DNA of 64,000 bases from AC-37 sp036389835 (GCA_036389835.1 DASVWC010000071.1:7938-71937), one strand, 5' to 3'. Shown: positions 24,141 to 32,982, numbered from the stretch's first letter. The notes: generated from the sequence alone by a model not told the origin. A program made the numbers and translations.

Positions 24141-25052
24141 GTGCCGCTGACTGTCCAGCTCGGACTCCTGCTCGCCCTCGCCACGGCGTTCACGTCGATC
24201 CTCGGCTTCCTGCTCAAGCACCGGGGCGCCGGCCAGGCGCCGCCGGTCGAGGCGCGGCGGCCGGTGCGCTCGTCGCTGGCGCTGTTCACCGCGCGCGACT
24301 ACACGGTTGGGATCGTCGTGGCCACCGGGTCGTGGGGCCTGCACGTGGCGGCGCTCGCGCTGGCGCCGATCTCGCTCGTGCAATCGGTGATCGCGGGCGG
24401 GCTCGTGCTCCTGACGGTCCTCGCCGACCGCATCTTCGGCCAGCGGGTCACCCGGCGCGAGTGGATCGGCGTGGGGCTCACGGCCCTCGGGCTGTCCTTC
24501 CTCGCCGCCACGATGAGCGGCACCGGCGACGAGGCCCACTCCGACTACGGGGCGGGCACGCTCGCGCTCTACGCCGGGCTGCTCGCCGCCGCGGGACTCG
24601 GCGCGGCCGCGGGCGGCTGGCGTCGCGGGCGGGCCGGGGCGCCGCTCGTGGGCGTGGGGGCGGGCCTGCTCTGGGGCGCGTCCGACGTGTCGATCAAGGC
24701 GCTCAGCGACTCGCTCTCGGACGACGGCGTGCTCGTCATGCTCCACCCGCTGGCGTTCGTGATCGCGAGCCTGTCGCTGATCGGCCTGACGGTCTCGGCG
24801 CGCAGCCTCCAGCAGGGCGCCGCCGTGCCGGTGATCGCGGCGACCAGCGCGGCGGCGAACCTCGTCACGATCGCCTCGGGCCCGATCGTCTTCGGCGAGC
24901 CGATGCCGGACGACCCGCTCGGCTTCGGCCTGCGCATCGCGGCGTTCGCGCTCGTGATCGTCGCGGCCTCGCTCACCCCGCCGCCGGGCGCCGACGACGA
25001 GGACCACCTCGCGACCGAAGCGGCGCCGAAGCCGGAGCCCGCCCGCGCCTGA
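24141..25052 (+). CDS. DMT-superfamily (EamA/NIPA-like) permease
   Basis: 303-residue membrane protein with about nine or ten helices. It differs from the EamA protein at 41-1003: the early part VQLGLLLALATAFTSILGFLLKH and the motif APISLVQSVIAGGLVLL resemble the NIPA-like magnesium-transporter branch. No charged pore residues can be assigned. Substrate unknown. The C-terminal ~25 residues are acidic and Pro/Ala-rich. GTG 24141 is chosen by the leaderless -10 box. The next start (25073) follows after 20 bases. Confidence 0.8.
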   Translation: MPLTVQLGLLLALATAFTSILGFLLKHRGAGQAPPVEARRPVRSSLALFTARDYTVGIVVATGSWGLHVAALALAPISLVQSVIAGGLVLLTVLADRIFGQRVTRREWIGVGLTALGLSFLAATMSGTGDEAHSDYGAGTLALYAGLLAAAGLGAAAGGWRRGRAGAPLVGVGAGLLWGASDVSIKALSDSLSDDGVLVMLHPLAFVIASLSLIGLTVSARSLQQGAAVPVIAATSAAANLVTIASGPIVFGEPMPDDPLGFGLRIAAFALVIVAASLTPPPGADDEDHLATEAAPKPEPARA

Positions 25053-25072
25053 GTCGTTAGCTTGCGGCGCCC

Positions 25073-25350
25073 GTGCGCCGCTCGCTACTCGCCGCCGTCC
25101 TGGTCGCCGCCGCGCTCGCGGCCGGCGGGACCGCGCGGGCCGCCTCACCCGTCACGTGGGACCGCTACTCGCTCCAGCTCGACGGCAAGCCGCTGTTCGT
25201 CAACGCCGGCGAGGTCCACCCGCAGCGCATGCCCGGCGGCGAGCCGCAGTGGCGGCGCGTGCTGCGCACGATGCGGGCCGCCGGCCTGAACACCGTCAGC
25301 ATCTACGTCTTCTGGCAGTTCCACGAGATCGAGCCGGGCCGCTTCCGCTT
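25073..25350 (+). pseudogene. GH35 piece N: signal peptide and first barrel strands
   Basis: From GTG 25073 a signal peptide (residues 1-24, ending ARAAS) leads into GH35 sequence: SLQLDGKPLFVNAGEVHPQR, then TVSIYVFWQFHEIEPGRFR. The match ends at about 25350; after that the frame reads through antisense DNA of piece C to a stop at 25423. The protein continues logically into piece A (DEGLYDVERF), which is about 1 kb away on the other strand. Confidence 0.85.
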
Positions 25351-25352
25351 GG

Positions 25353-26210
25353 CGTCCTGGCGCCGCGGCGGTCCACCGTCGTCGTGCGGGTGCGGCGCGA
25401 GGTCTCGACCCCGCTCCGGGTGAGGAGGAGCGGGCCGACCACCAGGCGGCCGCGGTCGGCCCACAGCCGCCCGGCCTGCTGGCGCGACAGGATCACGAGC
25501 TTGCGCCCGCCCGCGCTGACCACGCGCGGGTGCTTCGCCGGCGTGAGGTCGAAGCGCCGCCCGGCGATCCAGGCCGAGTACGGGCGCCCGCGGTCACCGA
25601 ACAGCACTAGGAAGCGCCTGTCCGCGTACGCCACCTCGGCCGAGCTCAGGTCGATCCGCCAGCCCGCCAGGTTCGCCCGCGCAAGCAGCCAGCGGGCGCT
25701 GTGGCCGGGGAGCGGGACCGGCGGCGTGGTGCGCCCGTCCACCGTGATCGGCGCCGTCCGCTCCGCGCCCGGGTCGGCGTTGCGCAGGAACAGGTGGAGC
25801 GTCCCGTCGTCAACCGAGCGGCGCGCCCGGTACACGCCGGCGGGCGCCTCCACCCGCTCGGTCCGCGCGATCGAGCGCCCGGCCGCGCGGATCTGGAGCG
25901 AGATCCGCCGCAGCTCGTCGTAGCGGGTCCCGAGCGCGCCCCACTCGCGGATCGGGGCGGCGTAGTCGTAGTGCGTGCCCTCGCTCGGATAGGGCGTGTT
26001 GCCCCAGTTCGTGCCGCCGTAGGTCATGTAGCGGGCGATCATCGTCAGACCCTGGCCGAGCAGCGAGATCGTCTGCACGTGCTCGTAGCCGATCATGTGG
26101 CGGTAGCGCTCCTCGAGCGTCTTGCCGTCGTCGGCGAACGCGATCGCGCCGCCCTGGACCTCCGCTGCGTAGAGGGGCGACCTCGTGACGCCGACCTCGC
26201 CGCGGTAAGC
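25353..26210 (-). pseudogene. GH35 piece C: later barrel and beta domains, inverted
   Basis: Minus-strand frame of about 286 codons. It begins AYRGEVGVTRSPLYAAEVQGG and continues through MTYGGTNWGNTPYPSEGTHYDYAAPI, a hallmark of GH35, to the beta-sandwich region ending RTTTVDRRGART at 25353. The frame is uninterrupted, so decay by point mutation has not gone far. Confidence 0.85.
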
Positions 26211-26394
26211 GCTTCCAGTCCGCCGTGAACTCGGGCTCGCCGGTGCGGTGGATCCCCGGCTTGCCGAGCGTCCACCACGGGTAGCCGCCGGCGTCGACCT
26301 CGCCCTGCACGTAGGGCCCGATCCGAGCGATCACGTACAGGCCCTCGTCGCGGGCGACGCGCATGAACCGCTCGACGTCGTAGAGGCCCTCGTC
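26209..26394 (-). pseudogene. GH35 piece A: early barrel, inverted
   Basis: Minus-strand frame of about 62 codons from DEGLYDVERFMRVARDEG through YVIARIGPYVQGEVDAGG to GEPEFTADWKR. In an intact enzyme it directly follows piece N and precedes piece B, and both protein joins would be seamless. It is in a different frame from both pieces next to it. Confidence 0.85.
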
Positions 26395-26507
26395 TCCTCC
26401 GCGCCGCCGCCGGGGTGCTCGTTCTCGACCTGGAGGGCGATCATCGTCCCCCTGCTAGCGCCGCCGGCCTGCCAGCGCGCGAGCCGCGGCAGCACGGCCG
26501 CGAACCA
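26395..26507 (-). pseudogene. GH35 piece B: catalytic ENE segment, inverted
   Basis: Minus-strand frame of about 37 codons: WFAAVLPRLARWQAGG, then GTMIALQVENE, which holds the GH35 acid/base Glu in the NE pair. It should lie after piece A but is found before it in the minus-strand reading direction. Confidence 0.85.
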
Positions 26508-27288
26508 CCCGGAGCGCATGCCCGGCTTCGACGACTCCTCCTGGAAGCGCCTCGACCGCGTGACGACCCACAACCAGATGCAGCCGAACACGAGCCCGGT
26601 CCTCTACGCCGACGACAACGGCGTGCCCGGCTCCGGCTTCGTCTGGTACCGCGGCCGCTACTCGGGGCGGGCGGGGCGGCTCTGCCTCGAGGGGCGCCAC
26701 CGCTACCACGCCTGGGTCAACGGGCGCAGCCTCGGCACCGTGACCAGCGACGCCGAGGTGCCCGGCCCGATGGGCCTCGGCGGGCTGGGCGCCTCGCCGC
26801 CCGTAAACCAGCCGGTGACGCTCGACCTCCCCGCCGACGCGCAGGGCGACGGCGAGAACGTGCTCGCCGTGCTCGTCGAGAGCTGGGGCCACAACATGGA
26901 CGCCGGCGGGGCGATCCAGGCGAAGAACCCGCGCGGGCTGATCTCCGCGTCGCTCGCGGACCGGCCGGGCGCGCCGCCGTGCGGGTTCACGTTCGGGACC
27001 GGCGGCGAGGTCAGCGCGCCGCTCGCGGCCGGCACGTACTCGACGACGCCGGGCCTCCCAAGGCCGTCGGGCGGGATCGACTGGCGGATCCACGGAGCGC
27101 GGCCGGCCGACTACCCGAACACCAGCGGGCTGTTCGGCGAGGCGCAGGGCTGGCACCGGCCGGGCGACGGCGACGGCGGCTGGGCACCGGTGTCGCTGCC
27201 GCGCGCTACGAGCTCGGGTCCGGAACTCGAACTCGAACGGCAGCCCCTAGCGGTCGCCCGGTCGGTCAAGGCGTGCCGACGGCCGTGA
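26508..27288 (+). pseudogene. GH35 piece D: C-terminal jelly-roll region
   Basis: Plus-strand frame from about ERMPGFDDSSWKRLDRV through VLYADDNGVPGSG and WYRGRYSG to the carbohydrate-binding jelly roll (ENVLAVLVESWGHNMDAGG) and WAPVSLPR. After about 27205 the expected last strands are missing and unrelated residues run to TGA 27288, so the 3' end is also damaged. Confidence 0.82.
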
Positions 27289-27327
27289 CGGCAGGGGCGC
27301 TCGCCCCCTAGACTTCTACACGGAACG

Positions 27328-28410
27328 ATGTCACGGTCGAAGCCGCGAATCGGGCTGGTCCTGGGCGCCGGGGGCGTGATGGGCGGCGCGTGGCTGACCG
27401 GGGGCCTCGAGGCGCTCGCCACCGAGACCGGCTGGGACCCGGCGAGCGCCGACTACGTCGTCGGCACCTCCGCCGGGTCGATGATGGGCGCGCTGCTCAC
27501 CTCCGGCGTCCCGCCGTGGTTCATGGTGGCCCACTCGCGCGGGCGCGACTTCGAGGGCCTCGTCGGCACCGACGGCCGGCCCCAGAGCACCGCCGACCGC
27601 GCCGCCGGCGCCACGTTCAAGCTCGCCATGGCCCCGCCGCGGATCGGGCCCGGATCGTGGGGCCTCATCCGCCGCAGCGTCACCTCGCCCCGCCTGCAGC
27701 GCCCACCCGCGCTGCTCGCGGGCTGGCTCCCGCAGGGCGTGATCTCGAACGAGCCGCTGAAGGACACGATCCGGCGCGTGGTGCCGGAGGGCTGGAACGA
27801 CCACCCGAACTTCTGGGCCGTCGCCTGCGACTACTCCGACGGTCACCGCGTCGCGTTCGGGAGAGCCGACGCGCCGCCGGCCGAGCTGGCCGACGCGGTC
27901 GCCGCCTCCGCCGCGATCCCGGGCTTCTACCGCCCGGTGACGATCGGCGGGCGGCGCTACGTAGACGGCGGGCTCTGGTCCACGTCGAACCTCGACATCC
28001 TCCGCAACGAGGGCCTCGACCTCGTCGTCTGCCTGAACCCCACCTCGTCGCTGCACCCGCCGTTCGCGTGGAACCCGGTCGAGCGCGCCGCCGGCCTCTT
28101 CCGGCGGATGTCGGGCCGCCGCCTCGGCAGCGAGACCAAGGTCCTGCGCAACGCGGGGACCGAGGTCGTGCTGATCCAGCCGACGGCCGAGGACCACGCC
28201 GCGATGGGGCCGAACCTGATGGCCACCAAGAACCGCAACCCGGTCATCGACACCGCCATCCGCACGGTCGGCGAGCAGCTGCGCGCGGACGGCGTCCGGC
28301 AGCTCCTCGCGGACCTGCCGCCCGGCGAGGAGTACAGGATCCGTGAGCCCGACGGGCCACCGTCGGAGTGGCCGGAGACGCTCCCCGGCGTGCGCCGCAG
28401 TGCGGCGTGA
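27328..28410 (+). CDS. Patatin-like phospholipase
   Basis: Lipid acyl hydrolase with a Ser-Asp dyad, 360 residues. Oxyanion-hole motif GAGGVMGG is at 13-20, nucleophile S48 in GTSAG, and catalytic D213 in VDGG. No signal peptide or transmembrane helix is visible, so it is likely cytosolic or peripheral. It may release fatty acids from membrane lipids. The acyltransferase and the acyl-CoA ligase fusion follow on the same strand with short spacing, which suggests a lipid-remodelling operon. ATG 27328 was chosen; TAGACT 13 bases upstream is a possible -10 box. Confidence 0.9.
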   Translation: MSRSKPRIGLVLGAGGVMGGAWLTGGLEALATETGWDPASADYVVGTSAGSMMGALLTSGVPPWFMVAHSRGRDFEGLVGTDGRPQSTADRAAGATFKLAMAPPRIGPGSWGLIRRSVTSPRLQRPPALLAGWLPQGVISNEPLKDTIRRVVPEGWNDHPNFWAVACDYSDGHRVAFGRADAPPAELADAVAASAAIPGFYRPVTIGGRRYVDGGLWSTSNLDILRNEGLDLVVCLNPTSSLHPPFAWNPVERAAGLFRRMSGRRLGSETKVLRNAGTEVVLIQPTAEDHAAMGPNLMATKNRNPVIDTAIRTVGEQLRADGVRQLLADLPPGEEYRIREPDGPPSEWPETLPGVRRSAA

Positions 28411-28423
28411 GCGTTAAACGGGG

Positions 28424-28429
28424 TATACA
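28424..28429 (+). promoter_or_regulatory. Possible -10 box TATACA before the acyltransferase gene
   Basis: TATACA sits six bases before ATG 28436 in the 25-base gap after the patatin gene. The last base departs from TAnnnT, so this is a weak call. Confidence 0.3.
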
Positions 28430-28435
28430 CCTCGT

Positions 28436-29365
28436 ATGAGCTCCGCACGCGAGTACGAGCAGTCGGCCGCGCGCAGCGCGCGCACGAACGGCTCGGTCAA
28501 CGGGCACGGCGCCCCGGGGCTCGCCGAGAGCGTCGCGCGCGCTCTCGCCGAGCAGGTCCAGCGCCGCGTGCCGAGGGCCGACCTCGACGAGCGCGACCCC
28601 GACTACATCCGCGAGACGCTCCCCGGCCTCTGGCTGCTGGCGAGCTTCTACTTCCGCGCCGACGTGAAGGGCCTCGACAACATCCCGGCGGAGGGGCCCG
28701 TCCTCCTGGTGGGCAACCACTCGGGCGGCAACATGACGCCTGACACGCTGGTCCTCACGCTGGCGTTCAACACGTACTTCGGGGTCGAGCGGCGCTTCTA
28801 CCAGCTCGCCCACAACCTGGTGGTCTCGATGCCGTGGCTCGCCTCGCTGCGCAAGTACGGCACGGTGGCGGCGTCTCCGCAGAACGCGAAGAAGGCGCTC
28901 GACACGGGCGCCGCGCTGCTGGTCTACCCGGGCGGCGACTACGAGGTCCACCGCCCGAGCTGGGAGTCCGCGCGCGTCGACTTCAACGGCCGCAAGGGCT
29001 ACGTGCGCCTCGCGCTCGAGCACGACGTCCCGATCGTCCCGATCGTCTCGCTCGGCGGCCAGGAGACGGCGCTGTTCCTCTCGCGCGGCGAGCGCCTCGC
29101 GCGGCTGCTGCGCCTGGACAAGACCTTCCGCCTGAAGGTGCTGCCGATCTCGATCGCCCCGCCGTGGGGCCTCAACGTCGGCGACATGATGGGCCACTTC
29201 CCGCTGCCCGCCAAGCTCCAGATCCGCGCGCTCGAGCCGATCTACCTGCGCGACCAGTTCGGCCAGGAGCCGGACGTCGACGAGGTCGACGAGTACGTGC
29301 TGGCGAAGATGCAGGCCACGCTCGACTCCCTCAACGAGCAGCGCACGCTGCCGCTGATCGGATGA
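28436..29365 (+). CDS. Lysophospholipid acyltransferase (PlsC-like)
   Basis: 309-residue acyltransferase that would transfer an acyl chain to a lysolipid or related acceptor at the membrane. The catalytic His is H95 in GNHSGGNMTPD; the acidic partner is D103, giving H-x7-D instead of the usual H-x4-D. YPGGDYEVHRPSWE (about 163-176) is the substrate-binding motif of the NHSGG subgroup. Its TGA overlaps the start of the downstream START-domain/ligase fusion (ATGA). The flanking patatin and acyl-CoA ligase support a role in acyl exchange. Confidence 0.88.
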   Translation: MSSAREYEQSAARSARTNGSVNGHGAPGLAESVARALAEQVQRRVPRADLDERDPDYIRETLPGLWLLASFYFRADVKGLDNIPAEGPVLLVGNHSGGNMTPDTLVLTLAFNTYFGVERRFYQLAHNLVVSMPWLASLRKYGTVAASPQNAKKALDTGAALLVYPGGDYEVHRPSWESARVDFNGRKGYVRLALEHDVPIVPIVSLGGQETALFLSRGERLARLLRLDKTFRLKVLPISIAPPWGLNVGDMMGHFPLPAKLQIRALEPIYLRDQFGQEPDVDEVDEYVLAKMQATLDSLNEQRTLPLIG

Positions 29366-31503
29366 GGGTCACCGAGGACGCGATCGTCGACGCGACGGTC
29401 GACGAGGTCTGGGACGTCGTCAGCGAGCTGCCGCGCTGGGAGGGCCTGTTCGCCAGCGCCACGCGCTTCGAGCACGCCGGCGGGCCGGAGACCGGGCTCG
29501 GCGCGCGCTACCAGCTGCGCCTGCACGTGGGCTCGGCGCACGTGGGCAGCCTGATCGAGATCGTCGAGTGCGACGCCCCGGGCGACCTCGCCTGGACGAG
29601 CATCACCGGGCTCGACATGCGCGGCCGCTTCCGGCTGCGCGAGACCGACGACGGGCGGACCAGGGTTTCCCTGCGGCTCAGCTACCAGGCGCCGGGCGGC
29701 GCGCTGGGGATGGTCGCGGACCGCGTGAGCGGCCCGATGGTGTCGGGCAACCTGCGCGAGACACTCGAACGGCTGAAGCGAGAGGTGGAGGGGGAGAGGT
29801 ACGTGGCAGACGGCAACAGGGACGGCGACGGTCTGGTCAGCAGCGTGACCGCGAGCGTCGAGCAGGCGATCGAGACCGCGCGGACCGTGTGGAGCGCCGG
29901 TCTCGTGAGGCCGATGCGGCCGGATCGGGTCGCGCGCAGCCTGCTCGCGGTGCAGCGCTGGGGCTACACGCCCGCCACCGGCTACATCGCGAACGCCGTC
30001 CGCTACCCGAACGAGGACGCGATCGTCGACGACCTCGGCCGGCTCACGTTCGCGGAGGTGCACGAGCGCACGAACCGCCTCGCCAGCGGGCTCGCCGACG
30101 CGGGCGTGCTCGAGGGCGACGGCGTCGCGATCATGTGCCGCAACCACCGCTACTTCGTGGAGGCCGTGGTGGCGTGCTCCAAGCTCGGCGCGCACGCCCT
30201 GTTCCTGAACACCGCCTTCGCGGGACCGCAGCTCACCGAGGTCGTGAAGCGCGAGAAGCCGGTGGCGATCATCTACGACGAGGAGTTCAGCGAGCTGCTC
30301 GAGGACGCCGGCAGGCGCCGCAAGCGCTTCATCGGCTGGTACGACTCCGAGGACCCCGCGGACCCGACGCTCGAGGACCTGATCGCCGAGGGCGACCCCG
30401 AGGACCCGGTCCCGCCGGAGGAGACCGGCCGCGTGGTGATCCTGACCTCGGGCACGACCGGCACCCCGAAGGGCGCGTCGCGCAAGCAGGCCGAGTCGAT
30501 CGGCCCGGCCATCGCGCTGCTCTCCCGGATCCCGCTCAGGGCGCGCGAGAAGGCGCTGATCGCCGCGCCGCTGTTCCACTCGTGGGGCTTCGCGCACTAC
30601 ACGCTCGGCATGGCGCTCTCGCACACGCTCGTGCTCCAGCGCCGCTTCAAGCCCGAGGACACGCTCGCCGGCATCGCCCAGCACCAGGTGCAGTCGTGCC
30701 CGATGGTCCCCGTGATGGTTCAGCGGATCATGGACCTGCCGGAGGAGACCCGCCGCAAGTACGACACCTCGTCGCTGCGCGCCGTGCCGCTGTCGGGCTC
30801 GGCGCTGCCGGGCGACCTGGCGATCAGCTTCATGGACGAGTTCGGCGACATCCTCTACAACCTCTACGGCTCGACCGAGGTCGCGTGGGCCACGATCGCC
30901 ACGCCGGACGACCTGCGCGCCGCCCCGGGCACCGCCGGCAAGCCGCCGATGGGCACGGTGCTGCGCATCTACGACGAGAACGGCAACGAGGTGCCGGACG
31001 GCAAGGAGGGCCGGATCTTCGTCGGCAACGAGATGCTCTTCGAGGGCTACACCGGCGGCGGCTCGAAGGACGTGATCGACGGCCTGATGGCCACCGGCGA
31101 CGTGGGCTACCTCGACGAGGAGAACCGCCTGTTCGTCTCGGGCCGCGACGACGAGATGATCGTCTCCGGCGGCGAGAACGTCTTCCCGCGCGAGGTCGAG
31201 GACACCATCGCGCGGATGAACGGGGTGAACGAGGTCGCCGTGATCGGCGTCGAGGACGAGGAGTGGGGCCAGCGCCTCAAGGCCTTCGTCGTCAAGAAGG
31301 GCAGCGGCGTGACCGAGGACGCCGTCAAGAAGCACGTGAAGTCCAACCTCGCGGGCTACAAGGTGCCGCGCGAGGTCGAGTTCCTCAAGGAGCTTCCCCG
31401 CAACGCGACGGGCAAGGTGCTCAAGCGCGAGCTCGAGGAGAAGGAGGAGGGCGACGACTCGAAGGAGTCGTCGAAGAAGAAGAAGGCCGGCTCGAAGAGC
31501 TAG
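29362..31503 (+). CDS. SRPBCC (START-like) domain fused to AMP-dependent acyl-CoA ligase
   Basis: 713 residues. The first ~145 form an SRPBCC lipid-binding domain (VTEDAIVDATVDEVWDVVS). After a linker, an ANL-family ligase follows (about 190-690) with the ATP loop TSGTTGTPKG at 362-371, NLYGSTEVAW, TGDVGYLDEENRLFVSGRDDE and the catalytic Lys in PRNATGKVLKREL. It activates a carboxylic acid, probably fatty, to acyl-CoA. The tail is Lys/Glu-rich. ATG 29362 overlaps the acyltransferase stop. A strong internal ribosome site (GGAGGGGGAGAGG) before GTG 29803 could also give the ligase alone. The TAG shares CTAG with the convergent gene. Confidence 0.88.
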   Translation: MRVTEDAIVDATVDEVWDVVSELPRWEGLFASATRFEHAGGPETGLGARYQLRLHVGSAHVGSLIEIVECDAPGDLAWTSITGLDMRGRFRLRETDDGRTRVSLRLSYQAPGGALGMVADRVSGPMVSGNLRETLERLKREVEGERYVADGNRDGDGLVSSVTASVEQAIETARTVWSAGLVRPMRPDRVARSLLAVQRWGYTPATGYIANAVRYPNEDAIVDDLGRLTFAEVHERTNRLASGLADAGVLEGDGVAIMCRNHRYFVEAVVACSKLGAHALFLNTAFAGPQLTEVVKREKPVAIIYDEEFSELLEDAGRRRKRFIGWYDSEDPADPTLEDLIAEGDPEDPVPPEETGRVVILTSGTTGTPKGASRKQAESIGPAIALLSRIPLRAREKALIAAPLFHSWGFAHYTLGMALSHTLVLQRRFKPEDTLAGIAQHQVQSCPMVPVMVQRIMDLPEETRRKYDTSSLRAVPLSGSALPGDLAISFMDEFGDILYNLYGSTEVAWATIATPDDLRAAPGTAGKPPMGTVLRIYDENGNEVPDGKEGRIFVGNEMLFEGYTGGGSKDVIDGLMATGDVGYLDEENRLFVSGRDDEMIVSGGENVFPREVEDTIARMNGVNEVAVIGVEDEEWGQRLKAFVVKKGSGVTEDAVKKHVKSNLAGYKVPREVEFLKELPRNATGKVLKRELEEKEEGDDSKESSKKKKAGSKS
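29787..29805 (+). promoter_or_regulatory. Internal ribosome-binding site and GTG inside the fusion gene
   Basis: GGAGGGGGAGAGG at 29787-29799 precedes in-frame GTG 29803 by three bases, at the boundary between the SRPBCC and ligase domains. It would allow separate synthesis of the ligase. The purine run also simply encodes REVEGERY, so it may be chance. Confidence 0.35.
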
Positions 31504-32141
31504 CTCTCGCCGCCCCCGCTGTCGCCCTCCTCGGACTCGTCGTCCGAGGTGTCGTCTGACGTGTCGTCCGAGGTGTCCTCGGACTCCTCCTCGGACTCCT
31601 CCTCGTCCTTGACGTCCTGGGAGGTCTCGTCGGTGAGGTCGGGCTCGCCGTAGGCGCGCGAGTCGGCCATCTTCGGGTCGGTCGGACCGCCGGGGATCGG
31701 CTCGCCCTTGTACTCCTCGGGGTCGTCGACCTCCTCGCCCTCGATCTCCACCGAGCCGTCCTCGCGGTGGCGCAGCGACGAGGGACCCAGCTTGGCCGTG
31801 ACCGAGTCGTCGTACGACTCGTCGCCCTCCGCGCCGCCGAACGTCTCGTACTTGGCCTTGTCGTCGGGCCAGTCCTCGAGCTTGTCGGGCGGGTCCTCCT
31901 CGAGCTCCTTGACCTTCTCCTTGGCCTCCTCGGCCTCCTTCTCCGCCTTCTCGGCGGACTCGCGCGCCTCGCTCTTGTCGGCCTCGGTGCCGCCGGCCGT
32001 GCCGCCGGTGTCGTCCTCGGACTTCTGCTCGGCGTTGTCCTCGGGGGAGTCGGCGCCGCCGGAGGGGGACTCCTGCTGCTCCTCGGTGCGCTCGTCGTCG
32101 CGCGGAAGATCCTGCTGCGGGGTGCTCTGCTCCTCGTCCAC
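31500..32141 (-). CDS. Highly acidic low-complexity protein
   Basis: 213 residues with no recognised domain. It is rich in Glu, Asp, Ser and Lys, with a predicted charged helix (about 60-82, AEKAEKEAEEAKEKVKELEE) and a C-terminal repeat of DTSDD units. A short central part (about 90-165) is less biased (KYETFGGAEGDESYDD, VTAKLGPSSLRHREDGSVEIEG) and may be the conserved core. No signal or membrane segment. GTG 32141 was taken as start. Its stop shares CTAG with the acyl-CoA ligase gene. Confidence 0.65.
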   Translation of the reverse strand: MDEEQSTPQQDLPRDDERTEEQQESPSGGADSPEDNAEQKSEDDTGGTAGGTEADKSEARESAEKAEKEAEEAKEKVKELEEDPPDKLEDWPDDKAKYETFGGAEGDESYDDSVTAKLGPSSLRHREDGSVEIEGEEVDDPEEYKGEPIPGGPTDPKMADSRAYGEPDLTDETSQDVKDEEESEEESEDTSDDTSDDTSDDESEEGDSGGGES

Positions 32142-32214
32142 TACGCCCTCCCTCGTGGTCAGCTCGGTACCTAGCGGTACCCGGCGGGTGCGCGCATCAT
32201 GCCCGACTGCGCGC

Positions 32215-32982
32215 TCAGACGGCGTTCTCGGCGCTGCGCATGCCGCGCACCGCCCACGCCGCCATCACGAGCGCGAGCGCGGCGGCCACGCCGAACGCGA
32301 GGCCGGCTTCGGCCGGCAGCCCGGAGATCAGGCCGCGCCCGGCCTCGAGCAGCGCGGTGGCGGGGTTCGCGTTGGCCACGGTGTGAATCCAGCCGGCGAG
32401 CAGGTCGCGCGGCGCGTACACCGGCGCCAGGAACAGGAACAGGAAGACCGGCGTCTGGAGGGCGGGGGCCGCCTGCATCGTGCGGACGCGCAGCGACACG
32501 CCCGCGCCGAACAGCGTCGCGGCCACGTTGAGCATGAGCGCGAGTCCGAACAGGCCGCCGAGCTCGATCCCGTCGCCGCCGATCTCCATCCCGGTCACGA
32601 CTGCCACGAGGAACACCATCCCCCCGACGATGACGGTCCGGACCAGCGCCGCCAGCGCGTAGCCGGCGATCAGCGCCGAGCGGTGCTGGGCGGCGAGCGT
32701 CATCCGCCGCGCGAAGCCGCTCTCCCAGTCGGCCGCGATCGAGAAGCCGGTGAACACGCCTCCGAACGCCGCGGTCTGGAGCAGGACGAACACGAACTGG
32801 AACGCCGTGTAGTCGGGGTAGTCGAAGCCCGGCGCGTTGCCCACGGCCGACAGGCCGCCCGCGAACGCCGTGAAGAAGAACAGCGGGAAGACCAGCGGCG
32901 GCAGGAACAGCGCCGGGTTCTTGACGAGGTTGTTGAGGTGGCGCCAGGCCACCGCGCCGACCACCGACCGGTAGGAGCTCAC
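32215..32982 (-). CDS. ABC-2 type exporter permease (second)
   Basis: 255 residues with six predicted helices in the ABC-2/DrrB arrangement. The N-terminal amphipathic part is VVGAVAWRHLNNLVKNPALF and the family loop is LAPVYAPRDLLAGWIHTVANANP. It should form a heterodimer with the permease encoded just upstream. GTG 32982 overlaps that gene's stop in GTGA. Exported compound unknown; the cassette resembles daunorubicin-type self-resistance exporters. Confidence 0.88.
   Translation of the reverse strand: MSSYRSVVGAVAWRHLNNLVKNPALFLPPLVFPLFFFTAFAGGLSAVGNAPGFDYPDYTAFQFVFVLLQTAAFGGVFTGFSIAADWESGFARRMTLAAQHRSALIAGYALAALVRTVIVGGMVFLVAVVTGMEIGGDGIELGGLFGLALMLNVAATLFGAGVSLRVRTMQAAPALQTPVFLFLFLAPVYAPRDLLAGWIHTVANANPATALLEAGRGLISGLPAEAGLAFGVAAALALVMAAWAVRGMRSAENAV

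Larger units (their letters stand above)
25073..27288. pseudogene. Scrambled GH35 beta-galactosidase gene (overview)
   Basis: Five pieces of one secreted GH35 beta-galactosidase abut each other without filler DNA. In protein order they would be N (25073-25350, plus), A (26209-26394, minus), B (26395-26507, minus), C (25353-26210, minus) and D (26508-27288, plus). The DNA order is N, C, A, B, D, with C, A and B inverted. The stretch expected between B and C, roughly 80 residues, is missing, and D loses the family sequence near 27205. No intact product is possible. GH35 enzymes remove terminal beta-galactose from polysaccharides. A genuine rearrangement and a misassembly fit the sequence equally well. 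Confidence 0.85.
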
